A stretch of DNA of 64,000 bases from Promethearchaeota archaeon (GCA_016839655.1 JAEOTW010000097.1:1-64000); one strand, 5' to 3'; numbered from the stretch's first letter, positions 45,880 through 55,210 are shown. Program-made: numbers and translations. Notes: generated from the sequence alone by a model not told the origin.

Positions 45880-47202
45880 TCAATTCAAATCTCTAATCTT
45901 GTCAGCAATTTTATAATTCGGCAGGACATTATCTACATAACCTTTTTCTGTTGCGAATTTAGGCATTGCATATAAAATAGACGTTTCTTCTGATTCAGCA
46001 ATTGTTTTCCCGCCTACTCGTTTGATTGCTCCTAAGCCGTTAACACCATCAGAACCCATACCTGTTAAAATTATCCCCATTGAACGATTCCTAAAAATTT
46101 TAGCTGCAGAAAAAAATAGAACATCAATAGAAGGCATACAAAAATTAACAGGTGTTCCTTTAAAAATTTTTAATGATGGCGTTTTATTATCTACAGTAAT
46201 TTCCATATGCATATCCCCCGGAGCGATATAAACGTGGCCTCCTTGCAGAGTATCTCCGTTTTTAGCTACTCTAACTTTTAATTCGCATTCTATATTTAAA
46301 TTGTCAGCAAAAGCTTCTGTAAAATGAGAAGATAAATGTTGAACAATCAAAATTGGTGTGTTAAAATTTCTTGGGATTTCTTTTAATATTGTAGTAATGG
46401 TTCTTGGCCCTCCTACACTAGCACCCATTACTATAACATTGGAATTCAACATTACTCCAGAAACAGGAGAAAGATCAGGAATACTAACAGATGATTTTTT
46501 CCTTTTTACTACTTCAGAGGTTAATTTTTGTTTTTTAAGTTTAATTACATCTACCGGTTCAATTGCTTTTGGTTTTATTTTATTAGAAGTTTTATTTACT
46601 ACTAATGGTTTAGTTTCATTCTTTAGAATTGCCTTCACTTTCATAATTTCAAAAGAGTCAATTTCCCTTTTTTCTTCGATTTCTTCAATAGGTTTTAATT
46701 GATTTATGTATTGTCCAAAATCAAAAATTCGATTTACCATTTCTTGGCGAAGAGATCTACTCTTGCTTAAAATATTTTCTTCAGTTTTAAAAATTTTCTT
46801 TATTTGAGACTGAGATGCTAACAATACTTTAGCAAGTAATTCTTCACGAAATCTTGGTAAATCTTTAGCTCCAAGACCACCAGGTTTTATGATATAGTCA
46901 AAAGCACCCATTAGTAATGCTTGTATTGAAGAATCTAAATTTTTAGGGCTAATAGCAGATAAAATAACAGTTGGAGTTGGATGACTTTCCATAATTAACT
47001 TGAAAGCATCTAAACCGTTCATTTTCGGCATCACTAAATCTAACACTAAGACATCAGGGCTATACCTCTTTACTAAATTAACTGCTTCAATACCATCTTT
47101 TGCATAATCAACAATATTTATTAAATCATGTTGTTTAAGAATATCTGATATGCTTTTTTGTAGATATTGAGAGTCGTCAGCGATCAATACGTTTATAGAC
47201 AA
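45880..47202 (-). CDS. cheB: CheB chemotaxis methylesterase/deamidase (copy 1)
   Basis: Last gene of the chemotaxis operon. Residues 1-120 are a receiver domain (LIADDSQYLQKS, phosphoacceptor Asp55 in LVLDLVMP, Lys in IIKPGG). A long basic linker (about 125-245) follows, then the esterase domain: VIVMGASVGGPRTI with catalytic Ser, QHLSSHFTEAFA with His, and ILTGMGSDGVNGLGAI with Asp. It removes methyl groups from receptor glutamates when phosphorylated by CheA. At 440 aa it is longer than usual because of the linker. TTG start with AAGGAGAT five bases upstream. A second cheB lies 2.3 kb upstream in the same operon. Confidence 0.93.
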   Translation of the reverse strand: MSINVLIADDSQYLQKSISDILKQHDLINIVDYAKDGIEAVNLVKRYSPDVLVLDLVMPKMNGLDAFKLIMESHPTPTVILSAISPKNLDSSIQALLMGAFDYIIKPGGLGAKDLPRFREELLAKVLLASQSQIKKIFKTEENILSKSRSLRQEMVNRIFDFGQYINQLKPIEEIEEKREIDSFEIMKVKAILKNETKPLVVNKTSNKIKPKAIEPVDVIKLKKQKLTSEVVKRKKSSVSIPDLSPVSGVMLNSNVIVMGASVGGPRTITTILKEIPRNFNTPILIVQHLSSHFTEAFADNLNIECELKVRVAKNGDTLQGGHVYIAPGDMHMEITVDNKTPSLKIFKGTPVNFCMPSIDVLFFSAAKIFRNRSMGIILTGMGSDGVNGLGAIKRVGGKTIAESEETSILYAMPKFATEKGYVDNVLPNYKIADKIRDLN

Positions 47203-47275
47203 TTAAATCTCCTTTTCAGTATTATTATCTTAACTTATAAATAGTAGATTGAGTTAATTTATATGTTTCTTAATG

Positions 47276-48232
47276 CTAAAATAGATTAGAAATAAGAAAA
47301 GTAAACAATTCATCAATTCCTTCTCCAGTTAAAGCAGAGGTTTCAAAAAATGGAATATTATGTTGATTTGCTAATTTGGAAGCTTGAGATTTAATATCTG
47401 AACGGTTTTCAACTTTATCAATTTTATTTCCAATCAAAACAAAGGGAATCTCTTCATTTTTTAAGAAGTGACGTGATTCTTCAATCCATCCCGAAATATC
47501 ATTAAATGAATTTATATTAGTATAGTCAAATATTATCAAAACAGCGTTTGAATATTTATAATAAAATTTACGGATTTTTACAAAACTTTTCAACCCACTT
47601 AAATCAAGAAGATACAATGTTAGATTAAAATTGCTTGAGACTTTTAATTCCTTTTCATTAATTGAGATCCCTAATGTTGGTTTATATGCCCCATTTTCAT
47701 TAAAATTCACCCCACAATATATATCTGCTAATCTCGATTTTCCTACAGCTTCAGATCCCACAATGGTAATCTTTTTAACATTTTTTTTGTTATCTTGTTC
47801 AGCTGGTAGAATTATTTCTCCCTCCTCTGTCAATATTGGTATATTCAAGGAAATTTCATGATTACTTAAAATTGATGAAATTTTTTCCGCTACAATGTAG
47901 GTATATGGAATAAATTGATCTATATTTGAATAATGATTTGCAACTAAAACAAAAATTGCGGGAACTTGATTTCCTAATTCCATATAAAACAATTGAAAGT
48001 CATTTGTATCGAAAGTCCCTGTACCAAATGAAGTTTCTGCATATCTTTTAATTTTAGTTATGGTTTGATCAAGAATAGCCATTATTGCTCCAATTAATTC
48101 TTCATCAAATCCTTCCACTGAGGAACGAGCAATAATTAAACCATCTAAATCTACAACTAAAGCAGCTAACAAATTATTTACTTCATGCAGTAAATTATTC
48201 AATAAATCATCAATTAAGCTTACATTTGACAT
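47276..48232 (-). CDS. Roadblock/LC7 domain fused to a Ras-like small GTPase
   Basis: Residues of about 1-125 form a roadblock/LC7 domain (LLHEVNNLLAALVVDLDGLI, then FQLFYMELGNQVPAIFVLVA). Residues 152-318 form a Ras-type G domain: G1 GSEAVGKS 159-166, switch I Thr186 (KPTLG), G3 DLSG 210-213, G4 NKID 269-272, G5 SAL 299-301. The residue after DxxG, where Ras has Gln61, is Leu214, a position whose loss slows hydrolysis in Ras. Roadblock domains bind such GTPases in Rag-Ragulator and MglA-MglB systems, so the fusion may regulate itself. No membrane-anchor motif is seen. It lies between cheC (10 bp upstream) and cheB within the operon. Confidence 0.9.
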   Translation of the reverse strand: MSNVSLIDDLLNNLLHEVNNLLAALVVDLDGLIIARSSVEGFDEELIGAIMAILDQTITKIKRYAETSFGTGTFDTNDFQLFYMELGNQVPAIFVLVANHYSNIDQFIPYTYIVAEKISSILSNHEISLNIPILTEEGEIILPAEQDNKKNVKKITIVGSEAVGKSRLADIYCGVNFNENGAYKPTLGISINEKELKVSSNFNLTLYLLDLSGLKSFVKIRKFYYKYSNAVLIIFDYTNINSFNDISGWIEESRHFLKNEEIPFVLIGNKIDKVENRSDIKSQASKLANQHNIPFFETSALTGEGIDELFTFLISNLF

Positions 48233-48242
48233 TTTTCATGTA

Positions 48243-48911
48243 TTATATATTCAATTCATATTTTATGTTTAATATCTCGAACAATTTCCTTAAAATGGTA
48301 ATATTTGGAATGAGACAGATTGTTCCGTTTATATTCAAATCTGAAACTATTAATTTTGTACAAATCAAGATTATATAATCTATTATTTGGGAATATTTTG
48401 CGATGATACTATTTAAGATCGCATTCAATGTGTCAATTGCAACTTTTGGTACATTTGGGACAAGTTTGATTGATAATAAATCTGCTAATGCACTAGCATA
48501 ATGACCACTTAGGATGTTTCCGATTTCGCTTATGATACTATAAGAAAATTCATCCAAATCATTAGTGCTTTTTATTATAATCCCTGAATTTTTATTAGAA
48601 TTGTTTAATAAATTCACTAGGTTAAAAATTGATTCTTTGGGAAAAATTTGGACAATAGAAAGATCAGAATTAAGTGGAATTTTAGAAAATATCACAACTA
48701 CTTCTTCGTTAGGGCTATCAAACAAATCTGGAACTTTCCAAAAAGTATCAATATTTGCAGAAGTTAGAGAAACTTCAACATTTTTATTCAATAACTCCGA
48801 AAGAGCCGTAATTGCGTGTCCAGAGCCTATATTACCAATTTCTTTTAACAAATCTAATTGCTCTTCAGTCAATTCTACCTTAACTGAATTATGTATAACT
48901 TTTTCGTTCAT
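48243..48911 (-). CDS. cheC: CheC-family CheY-P phosphatase
   Basis: The 222-aa protein has the CheC two-fold pattern. The first half has LKEIGNIGSGHAITALSELL and the second SEIGNILSGHYASALADLL, each with the E-x2-N active-site pair. The Pro expected 22 residues later is present in the second half (VPNVP) but replaced by Thr in the first, so the second site is the more likely phosphatase site. CheC binds CheD and dephosphorylates CheY-P; cheD directly precedes it and the two genes overlap by 4 bp, implying coupled translation. Confidence 0.9.
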   Translation of the reverse strand: MNEKVIHNSVKVELTEEQLDLLKEIGNIGSGHAITALSELLNKNVEVSLTSANIDTFWKVPDLFDSPNEEVVVIFSKIPLNSDLSIVQIFPKESIFNLVNLLNNSNKNSGIIIKSTNDLDEFSYSIISEIGNILSGHYASALADLLSIKLVPNVPKVAIDTLNAILNSIIAKYSQIIDYIILICTKLIVSDLNINGTICLIPNITILRKLFEILNIKYELNI

Positions 48912-49492
48912 TCTAATAATTCCTCTTTTTTTTGTGAAATTCCTGTATTTAATATAATCTTTTTATATTCCTTTTCTTTTGTCAATTTAACATATACAGC
49001 AAAATCTTTTGTATCAAATATTACACCCCTCCCTTCAGATCCTCCTGTATCTTCGCCAACAACAGAAATATTTGACTTTTCTAATTCTTGTTTTATAGCT
49101 TTGGTATTATCGATCCCCATAAAATTTTCATCTAAATCAAAAATTTTCGAACCCCCTACTATAATTGCTTTTATATTTTTTTCAGCAGCACCATAATTAA
49201 GAAGTTCTTTGAATAGTAATTTTAAAGAAAGATCAGCATATTTATGCGGATATTCTATTTTCTTATTTAACCTTGCTTTAGGAAGTAAAATGTGGGACAT
49301 CCCGCATACCTTAGTTTTAAAATCAATAAGAATTAGTGCAATGCACGATCCTAATCCGTAAATTGATATTTTTGGGAAAAGATTTATGGGTTTATTTTTA
49401 CAATTTGTAATAAAATAATGACCTATGGGTAAGAAAACCTCTCCATGTTTATCCATTTCATTAATAAATCCATAGGGTTTTATACTAATCAC
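48908..49492 (-). CDS. cheD: CheD receptor glutamine deamidase
   Basis: The 194-aa protein has the catalytic Cys50 in YGLGSCIALILID and His67 in GMSHILLPKA, then IIVGGSKIFDL and GEDTGGSEGRGVIF, all typical of CheD. It deamidates receptor glutamines and associates with CheC. The start is uncertain: a GTG at 49492 lies within its own GGTGATT Shine-Dalgarno-like sequence, and an ATG at 49456 (MDKHGEVFL) gives a more usual CheD N-terminus. Confidence 0.9.
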   Translation of the reverse strand: MISIKPYGFINEMDKHGEVFLPIGHYFITNCKNKPINLFPKISIYGLGSCIALILIDFKTKVCGMSHILLPKARLNKKIEYPHKYADLSLKLLFKELLNYGAAEKNIKAIIVGGSKIFDLDENFMGIDNTKAIKQELEKSNISVVGEDTGGSEGRGVIFDTKDFAVYVKLTKEKEYKKIILNTGISQKKEELLE

Positions 49493-49516
49493 CTTTAATT
49501 CTTAAATATTGAATTG

Positions 49517-50671
49517 TTAATTGGGTATGTTAATTTTCATCATTTTTGTGAAATTTATCATATGGTCTTTAATTTCATAGTTTGGGAGTATTAAATTAGC
49601 AGCTCCTCTCTTTACTGCTGCTTTAGGCATACCATAAACTACACAAGTTTGCTCTGACTCTGCAATTGTTTTGCCTCCCTCTTTTTTAATAGCTTCTAAT
49701 CCCGCAGCACCATCATCTCCTAAACCAGTTAATAAAATTCCAAGTATTTGATTTTTATATACATTTGCTGCTGAAAAAAACAATACATCAACAGAAGGCA
49801 TGCAAAAATTTACTGGCTCACCTTTAAATATCTTAATACAAGGGAAATTGTTCTTCAGGACAACTTTCATATGTTTTCCTCCTGGACTTAGATAAGCGAT
49901 TCCAGGTTGGATTTTTTCTCCATTTTCAGGGATTTTAATTTCAATTTTGCATACTTGATTTAGAGATTTTGAAAGTTCTTTCATGAAGTATGGATCTAAA
50001 TGCTGTACTATTAGAATAGGACTGTTAAAATTTTCAGGAATTTCCTTTAATATTGATTTTAAAGTTCTGGGGCCTCCAGTACTAGTACCAATAACTATTG
50101 CATTGAACAATTTACTAGTTCTTTTTATTTTTGGTTCTTTTGGAACCTCAACTATTTGAGATTTTGATTTTACACTTAATCGATATTGATCTCTATATGA
50201 ATCTAAAGGAGGCAGTTCAGAAACTGATTTTTTAATTAAAAGATTACGTTTTTCATAGGTTTTTTTAATTTTTCCAGCATATAATGTACTGGAAACTAAT
50301 TTTTCTTTATATTTCGGAAATTCATCTTCCCATAAACCTTGTGGTTTTGTTATAAAATCAAAAGCTCCCATTAGTAAGGTCTGGACAGAAGGTTCTAATG
50401 TTTCTGGGTTTTTAGCGGAAAATATAATGGTGGGGATAGGATAATGTTCTGAAAGGAATTTAAACACAGTTATTCCATCAATATCAGGCATCATCAAATC
50501 TAATATTAATACATCTGGATTTATTTTTTCGATTTTTTCAATAGCGTCTCTTCCATTCCTTGCAATATCGACTTCATCAATTTCATGGTGTGATGTTAAC
50601 ATATCTGCTATTATTTTCCTCTGAAAGGCCGAGTCTTCTGCTATAAGGACTTTAATTGATATTATATTCAC
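49517..50671 (-). CDS. cheB: CheB chemotaxis methylesterase/deamidase (copy 2)
   Basis: The receiver domain (LIAEDSAFQRKI, phosphoacceptor Asp58 in LILDLMMP, ITKPQG) is joined by a short linker to the esterase domain: AIVIGTSTGGPRTLKSI (Ser), QHLDPYFMKELSK (His), GLGDDGAAGLEAIKKEGG (Asp) and VVYGMPKAAVKRGA. At 384 aa it is closer to standard CheB length than copy 1. The two copies are clearly homologous along their whole length. It sits 2 bp downstream of cheR, the classical methylation/demethylation pair. Confidence 0.93.
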   Translation of the reverse strand: MNIISIKVLIAEDSAFQRKIIADMLTSHHEIDEVDIARNGRDAIEKIEKINPDVLILDLMMPDIDGITVFKFLSEHYPIPTIIFSAKNPETLEPSVQTLLMGAFDFITKPQGLWEDEFPKYKEKLVSSTLYAGKIKKTYEKRNLLIKKSVSELPPLDSYRDQYRLSVKSKSQIVEVPKEPKIKRTSKLFNAIVIGTSTGGPRTLKSILKEIPENFNSPILIVQHLDPYFMKELSKSLNQVCKIEIKIPENGEKIQPGIAYLSPGGKHMKVVLKNNFPCIKIFKGEPVNFCMPSVDVLFFSAANVYKNQILGILLTGLGDDGAAGLEAIKKEGGKTIAESEQTCVVYGMPKAAVKRGAANLILPNYEIKDHMINFTKMMKINIPN

Positions 50672-50673
50672 CT

Positions 50674-51678
50674 TTATTTCATATATATTCGATTATATGA
50701 GTCTACCATTTTTAAGTTGCTTTTTGAATTAAGTAAAGTTTCAGTTTTACCTAAAATTAACAGACCACCTACGTTTAATCTATTACTTATAACTCTTAAA
50801 AAATCTTCGCGTACTTTCCTGTTAATATAAATTAAAAGATAACGGCAAAAGATAATATCGTAATTAAAAGAAGTTCTATGACCTTTGGTCACATCTTCTT
50901 CTATATATTCAACATAATCTTTAATTTCTTTCTTTACTGAATACAAAAAACCAAAGTTATTTTCAGTTTTGGTAAAATATTTTTTTTCATAATATGATGA
51001 AACATTTTTTGTATGATTTTCATTATAAATACCCAATTTAGCTTTTCTAATCGCATCACCATCAATATCAGATGCATTAATTCTAAAAGATAGAAATCCA
51101 GGAATTTGATTTTTGAGGTTGTCTAAGATCATTGCAATTGAATAAGGTTCTTCACCATTTGCACAAGGGCATGACCATATGTTAAGTGATTTTATTCTAT
51201 CAGAAGGATTCCAAATTTTTTTATATAGTGAAGTACGGGATATATATCGATCGATTAATGATTTACTTCTTGTTTTTGGATCCCATTTTTTATGATTTAG
51301 AGAAGTACTTGTGTTTTTTTTTTTATATTGTCTTTCAGGATTAGGTGTAAAGTCACTCATTACATCTTTTTTTGATAAATATAAAGAATATAATATGATC
51401 TTTTCAAGTTGCTCAAACACTTCCCAGTTCCTAAAAAAAATTGAATAATTTATATTAAAGCAATCAAGAAATTTTTCAGTTTCAGATGGAGTTTCGAGTA
51501 AAAAATTATAGTAAGATTCAAGAGTATCGCAATTGACTCTTATCATTCTGGATTTAATTCGTTTTTCAATAAAATTTCTCTGATAATAATCTAAATTCAA
51601 CCCAGTACTATTCATTAATAAGTGAATTAGAAGGTTATAATAATCATCATCAATTTGAATATCATCAATTCTAATCAC
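50674..51678 (-). CDS. cheR: CheR receptor methyltransferase
   Basis: This SAM-dependent enzyme methylates receptor glutamates. The N-terminal helical domain (about 10-95) has the usual pattern ending FNINYSIFFRNWEVFEQL. The SAM domain has IWSCPCANGEEPYSIAMILD, INASDIDGDAIRKAKLGIY, YDIIFCRYLLIYINRKVRE and GGLLILGKTET. About 50 extra residues (about 98-165), rich in Lys, Arg and Ser, are inserted between the two domains. It follows the gelsolin-like gene by 11 bp. Confidence 0.92.
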   Translation of the reverse strand: MIRIDDIQIDDDYYNLLIHLLMNSTGLNLDYYQRNFIEKRIKSRMIRVNCDTLESYYNFLLETPSETEKFLDCFNINYSIFFRNWEVFEQLEKIILYSLYLSKKDVMSDFTPNPERQYKKKNTSTSLNHKKWDPKTRSKSLIDRYISRTSLYKKIWNPSDRIKSLNIWSCPCANGEEPYSIAMILDNLKNQIPGFLSFRINASDIDGDAIRKAKLGIYNENHTKNVSSYYEKKYFTKTENNFGFLYSVKKEIKDYVEYIEEDVTKGHRTSFNYDIIFCRYLLIYINRKVREDFLRVISNRLNVGGLLILGKTETLLNSKSNLKMVDSYNRIYMK

Positions 51679-51689
51679 TTATATACACT

Positions 51690-52235
51690 TTATTTTTCTA
51701 ATATTTTCTCAATTTCAGCAAAACGTTGTTCAATATGATTTATTGAGTATTTTATATGCATTTGCATTTCTTTTATCTCAGATAAAATCTTTTTAATGCG
51801 AGATTTAACTGATCTTGGTAAATTCAAACCACTTTCTGTAATTTCTGATTTTATTACCTGGTTTACTGAACCACTTGAACGAATAAACTCATTATTGACT
51901 CTACCATTTCTCGATTGTCCAGGATAGTTCAAATTCCTGTTGTTTTCTTTGATTTCTTTAAAGATAATGTGAAACTCAGGTGGTTCAAGCCCTTGTTTTA
52001 TAACTTCATATTTGAAATTATAGAATTTTTTCTTAGTTTTTAATTTCCCTGCAAAGTTTGCAGCCATATATCTATGAAATAAACGTGAATGATTACCTGC
52101 CCATATCCAAATCAATTTTAATTCTTTATCTACTATTAAATATACACCACCCGCTTCAAACATCTTTTCTGGTCGAAGCTTAAGTGTTTCTCCGTCAACC
52201 TTATAAATATAATCATAGTAACTTGTTTTTAACAT
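51690..52235 (-). CDS. Gelsolin-like domain protein with C-terminal coiled coil
   Basis: The 181-aa protein has a single gelsolin/severin-type domain in residues of about 1-95: AGGVYLIVDKELKLIWIWAG (the gelsolin V-Y-L...W-x-G strand pattern), then a helix (HRYMAANFAGKLK) and KYEVIKQGLEPPEFHIIFKE, matching the usual strand plus x-E-P-x-x-F motif. A Ser/Asn-rich linker follows, and residues of about 140-181 form a predicted coiled coil (SRIKKILSEIKEMQMHIKYS). In eukaryotes gelsolin domains sever or cap actin; Asgard profilins and gelsolins act on actin. Its position inside a che operon suggests a link between signalling and cytoskeleton, which is inference. Confidence 0.7.
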   Translation of the reverse strand: MLKTSYYDYIYKVDGETLKLRPEKMFEAGGVYLIVDKELKLIWIWAGNHSRLFHRYMAANFAGKLKTKKKFYNFKYEVIKQGLEPPEFHIIFKEIKENNRNLNYPGQSRNGRVNNEFIRSSGSVNQVIKSEITESGLNLPRSVKSRIKKILSEIKEMQMHIKYSINHIEQRFAEIEKILEK

Positions 52236-52340
52236 GATATATATTGAATCTTTATATTTTACATAGATTTATTTTGGATATTCTTTTTTGTTATTTCTAA
52301 TTTTTAAAAAAAATAATTTAGATTGCTTTTGGCAATCCGT

Positions 52341-54320
52341 TTATGAATAAAATCTTAAAAGCGCATTTAGTAATTCTTGTAGTGTTTCGAGATTAGGAAT
52401 GAATAAGAAAGTCCCAGTAATTTTGATATCTGTGATAATAACGTTCGTTGTGATAACTAATGATAATTTCTTTAATAAACCAATTTCTTCTTTCAATATT
52501 TTGAATAATTGGTTTCCCGTATCAACTGAAATATCCGGTGGCTCAGTCATTAATCGCAAACCTAATAGATCACCTATTGCGCTTACATAGTGGCTTCCTA
52601 AGATGTGTCCCAGCTCTGAAATTGCACTATGATAAAGTTCTGGAAAATCTGAAGCAAACTTAATCTTTTTTCTTAGATCAATCTGTTTCTTATCTCGATC
52701 ACCTACAATTATGGATGTTATATCAATGGCATCCTTAATATTAAATAAAGTTAAAACTGTAGCTCTTGTTTTTCCAACAACATTACTCCAAGCAACTAAT
52801 AGTTTTTCATTTTTCTTACTAATATTATTAGCATATTCATCTAATTCAACCATTTCAACAGAGGGGATATTTATATCCACTCTCTTATTTATCATTTGAG
52901 CTAGCGCATTTGCAGCATTTCCAGCACCAATATTACCAACTTCTTGTAAGGCATCTCTCTGTATTTCTGAGAGTTCGATATCGGAAAGATTTACTAACGC
53001 TGGTTTTTTCTGATGTTTTAGACCTTTAGTAGATAATTGATGTTCTATTCCCAGTTTATCGAAAAATGTTTTCAATGTCTCGAGATCAGGGATAAAGAAG
53101 AACATGCCTTTAAGTTGCAAATCAGCTACCTTTATTGATGTTTTAATTATTATGAAAAACTCAGCAATTGATTTTAATTCCTTAGATAGAAATTCTCCAA
53201 TCTCTCCCGCCTTACTCATAGCAAATTCTGGGATATCAATCATTAACTTTGTACCTAATAAATCTGCTAGGGCTGAGGCATAATGTCCTGCCATAATATT
53301 GCCCATTTCGACAATTGTAGAAACTGCAAAATCATCAAGATCATTTTTAGATTGAACTTTGCTAGGATTAATTTTAGATTTAGTTCCCGCTAAATCTGCA
53401 ATCATTTGCATCAAGGGTTGCATTTCAAAAATGTTTAAAATAGTTGCTTGAGAGGGTCGTTCTATATGGCAGAATATTCCACATACTTTCTCTTTTGGGC
53501 CACCAAATTGTTCGGGTAATTCTTCTAAAGGTATTATACCTACATCAGTTAAAGTCACATCAATTTTCTTTTTAACTAATCGAGATAGTGCTGTAACTGC
53601 ATTTCCAGTCCCTATGTTGCCAATTTCCTTAAGCATGTCTGCTTGTTCAACAGACAATGAAACATTCTTGTTTAAATTATCTTCAGGAATATTTACTAAA
53701 TTTTTTGGAACATAAGTTTCTTGAGGGATTACAACTGTGGATTCAACTGTAGGCGCAGGTTTTGGAGCCAGTTTAGGTTTTACTTTCGGACCTCCAATGA
53801 TTTTCGGTTTTATTTGTGCCTTTTTCTCTACTTTTTTGCCTATAGATTTAATATATGGTGAAATTAATGCATCTAGATCCAATAATATTAAGGAATCATC
53901 TTGAAAAATGCCCGTCAGTTTAATTAATCTAAAATCAATATTTGTTTTTACAATTGTCCCTTGTTTTTTAAAAGCGGAAAGAGGAATATCTTTAACTCCT
54001 ATTACTGAATCAACTAATAATGCTATTTTCAAATCTTTATATTCCAATAATAAAATTCTCGATTTATCACTCAAACCATAATCTAAATCACTATCAATAA
54101 TGTTGTGTCTTAATGAAAGGATTGAATAAATTTCACCTCTAATATTAATGATTCCTACTATATTTTTTTCTGTTAACGGAACGGGAACTATATTTTCTCC
54201 AGGTACATATATCTCTTTAACATGCTCCACTTCAATGAGATATTTTTCATGAAAAATTTGAATAATCACAACATTTATAGTTTCTCCAAACTCTATTCCT
54301 TCTGTTTTACTTTTTATCAT
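52341..54320 (-). CDS. CheW-CheC-CheC fusion protein
   Basis: The protein is 659 aa. Residues of about 10-155 are a CheW adaptor domain (VVIIQIFHEKYLIEVEHVKE, IVGIINIRGEIYSILSLRHN, IALLVDSVIGVKDIPLS). A Lys/Pro-rich linker (about 160-215) leads to a first CheC domain (LKEIGNIGTGNAVTALSRLV, VEMGNIMAGHYASALADLLG) and a second (LQEVGNIGAGNAANALAQMI, SELGHILGSHYVSAIGDLLG). The very last active-site motif has His in place of the conserved Asn (SELGH). The layout recalls FliY/CheW-CheC arrangements and would place CheY-P phosphatase activity at the CheA-receptor array. Confidence 0.88.
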   Translation of the reverse strand: MIKSKTEGIEFGETINVVIIQIFHEKYLIEVEHVKEIYVPGENIVPVPLTEKNIVGIINIRGEIYSILSLRHNIIDSDLDYGLSDKSRILLLEYKDLKIALLVDSVIGVKDIPLSAFKKQGTIVKTNIDFRLIKLTGIFQDDSLILLDLDALISPYIKSIGKKVEKKAQIKPKIIGGPKVKPKLAPKPAPTVESTVVIPQETYVPKNLVNIPEDNLNKNVSLSVEQADMLKEIGNIGTGNAVTALSRLVKKKIDVTLTDVGIIPLEELPEQFGGPKEKVCGIFCHIERPSQATILNIFEMQPLMQMIADLAGTKSKINPSKVQSKNDLDDFAVSTIVEMGNIMAGHYASALADLLGTKLMIDIPEFAMSKAGEIGEFLSKELKSIAEFFIIIKTSIKVADLQLKGMFFFIPDLETLKTFFDKLGIEHQLSTKGLKHQKKPALVNLSDIELSEIQRDALQEVGNIGAGNAANALAQMINKRVDINIPSVEMVELDEYANNISKKNEKLLVAWSNVVGKTRATVLTLFNIKDAIDITSIIVGDRDKKQIDLRKKIKFASDFPELYHSAISELGHILGSHYVSAIGDLLGLRLMTEPPDISVDTGNQLFKILKEEIGLLKKLSLVITTNVIITDIKITGTFLFIPNLETLQELLNALLRFYS

Positions 54321-54361
54321 ATTTTATACCTCTTACTTTTTTCCTCTTCTTTTTATGAATT

Positions 54362-55210
54362 TTATTTTAACATAATTCCTTTCCAAATTAATTCTACTTC
54401 GGGTTCCTCTTCACTAACTTCAGTAAAAAAATCTAGTTGTTTATATATTGAAATTTGACCGCCATTTGAATGTTTAAAGACATAATTTAATAAATCATCT
54501 GTACTAGTAAAGTTAAATCCCGCAACTTTTAGTTCAGATTCATTTAGAATTAATAGGTCTTCTTTGTTGAATGGACAATTTTCCTCATTCCATTCAATCC
54601 ATAATTCTGGTTCTATTTCTTTATTGACAATATTAATGGGATTATCAAGGGGTATATTACGGAAAGCCTTTCCTGTTGCAAAAATAACCCTATCAGGGAT
54701 TAAGTTTTGATTTTTTGCAAATTCGTTTAAATATTTTATTGCTTCCTTGAAATCTCTCAATTCTAATACGTCGTAGCATAAAACTAGAACTACTTCATTA
54801 TCATAAGTTTCAATAATAAAATCTAATATTCGATCCATATTTGGATTAAGATTAATTTTTACTGTTCTTAGGTTGAAATTTAACATGTATTTAATGTATT
54901 GATAAAAACGCCACTTTACCGCTAACGTATTATTTTCTTCTTTACTAACGAATAATTGAAAAAACAGTTTTAATTGTCCCGTAGTTAAATTGGATAAATC
55001 GGCATTTTTTCCCACATCCTTACCTATTTGGACGAATTCTTGAGTAGAATTTGATTTAGAACCTTTACTTTTTTTAGTAGGTTTTAATGCAAAATCTTTC
55101 AAAAAAATTTCAAGTTCATTTTTGGTAAATTGTGGAACAATCTGCTCTATAAGATACAAAACATATTCTTTTGAATTATCATCCATTGTTTCATAATATT
55201 GTAGTTTCAT
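54362..55210 (-). CDS. Chemotaxis-operon protein of unknown function (282 aa)
   Basis: I do not recognise a family. The N-terminal region (about 1-45) is acidic and helical. A short Lys/Ser-rich linker (KPTKKSKGSKSNS) follows, then a mixed alpha/beta region with buried strands (NEVVLVLCYDVLEL, PDRVIFATGK) and a helix, and an acidic C-terminus. There is no signal peptide or membrane segment, so it is cytoplasmic. It lies 40 bp downstream of the 673-aa beta-rich gene in the che operon. The archaellum adaptor CheF was considered but no matching motif was seen. Confidence 0.55.
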   Translation of the reverse strand: MKLQYYETMDDNSKEYVLYLIEQIVPQFTKNELEIFLKDFALKPTKKSKGSKSNSTQEFVQIGKDVGKNADLSNLTTGQLKLFFQLFVSKEENNTLAVKWRFYQYIKYMLNFNLRTVKINLNPNMDRILDFIIETYDNEVVLVLCYDVLELRDFKEAIKYLNEFAKNQNLIPDRVIFATGKAFRNIPLDNPINIVNKEIEPELWIEWNEENCPFNKEDLLILNESELKVAGFNFTSTDDLLNYVFKHSNGGQISIYKQLDFFTEVSEEEPEVELIWKGIMLK

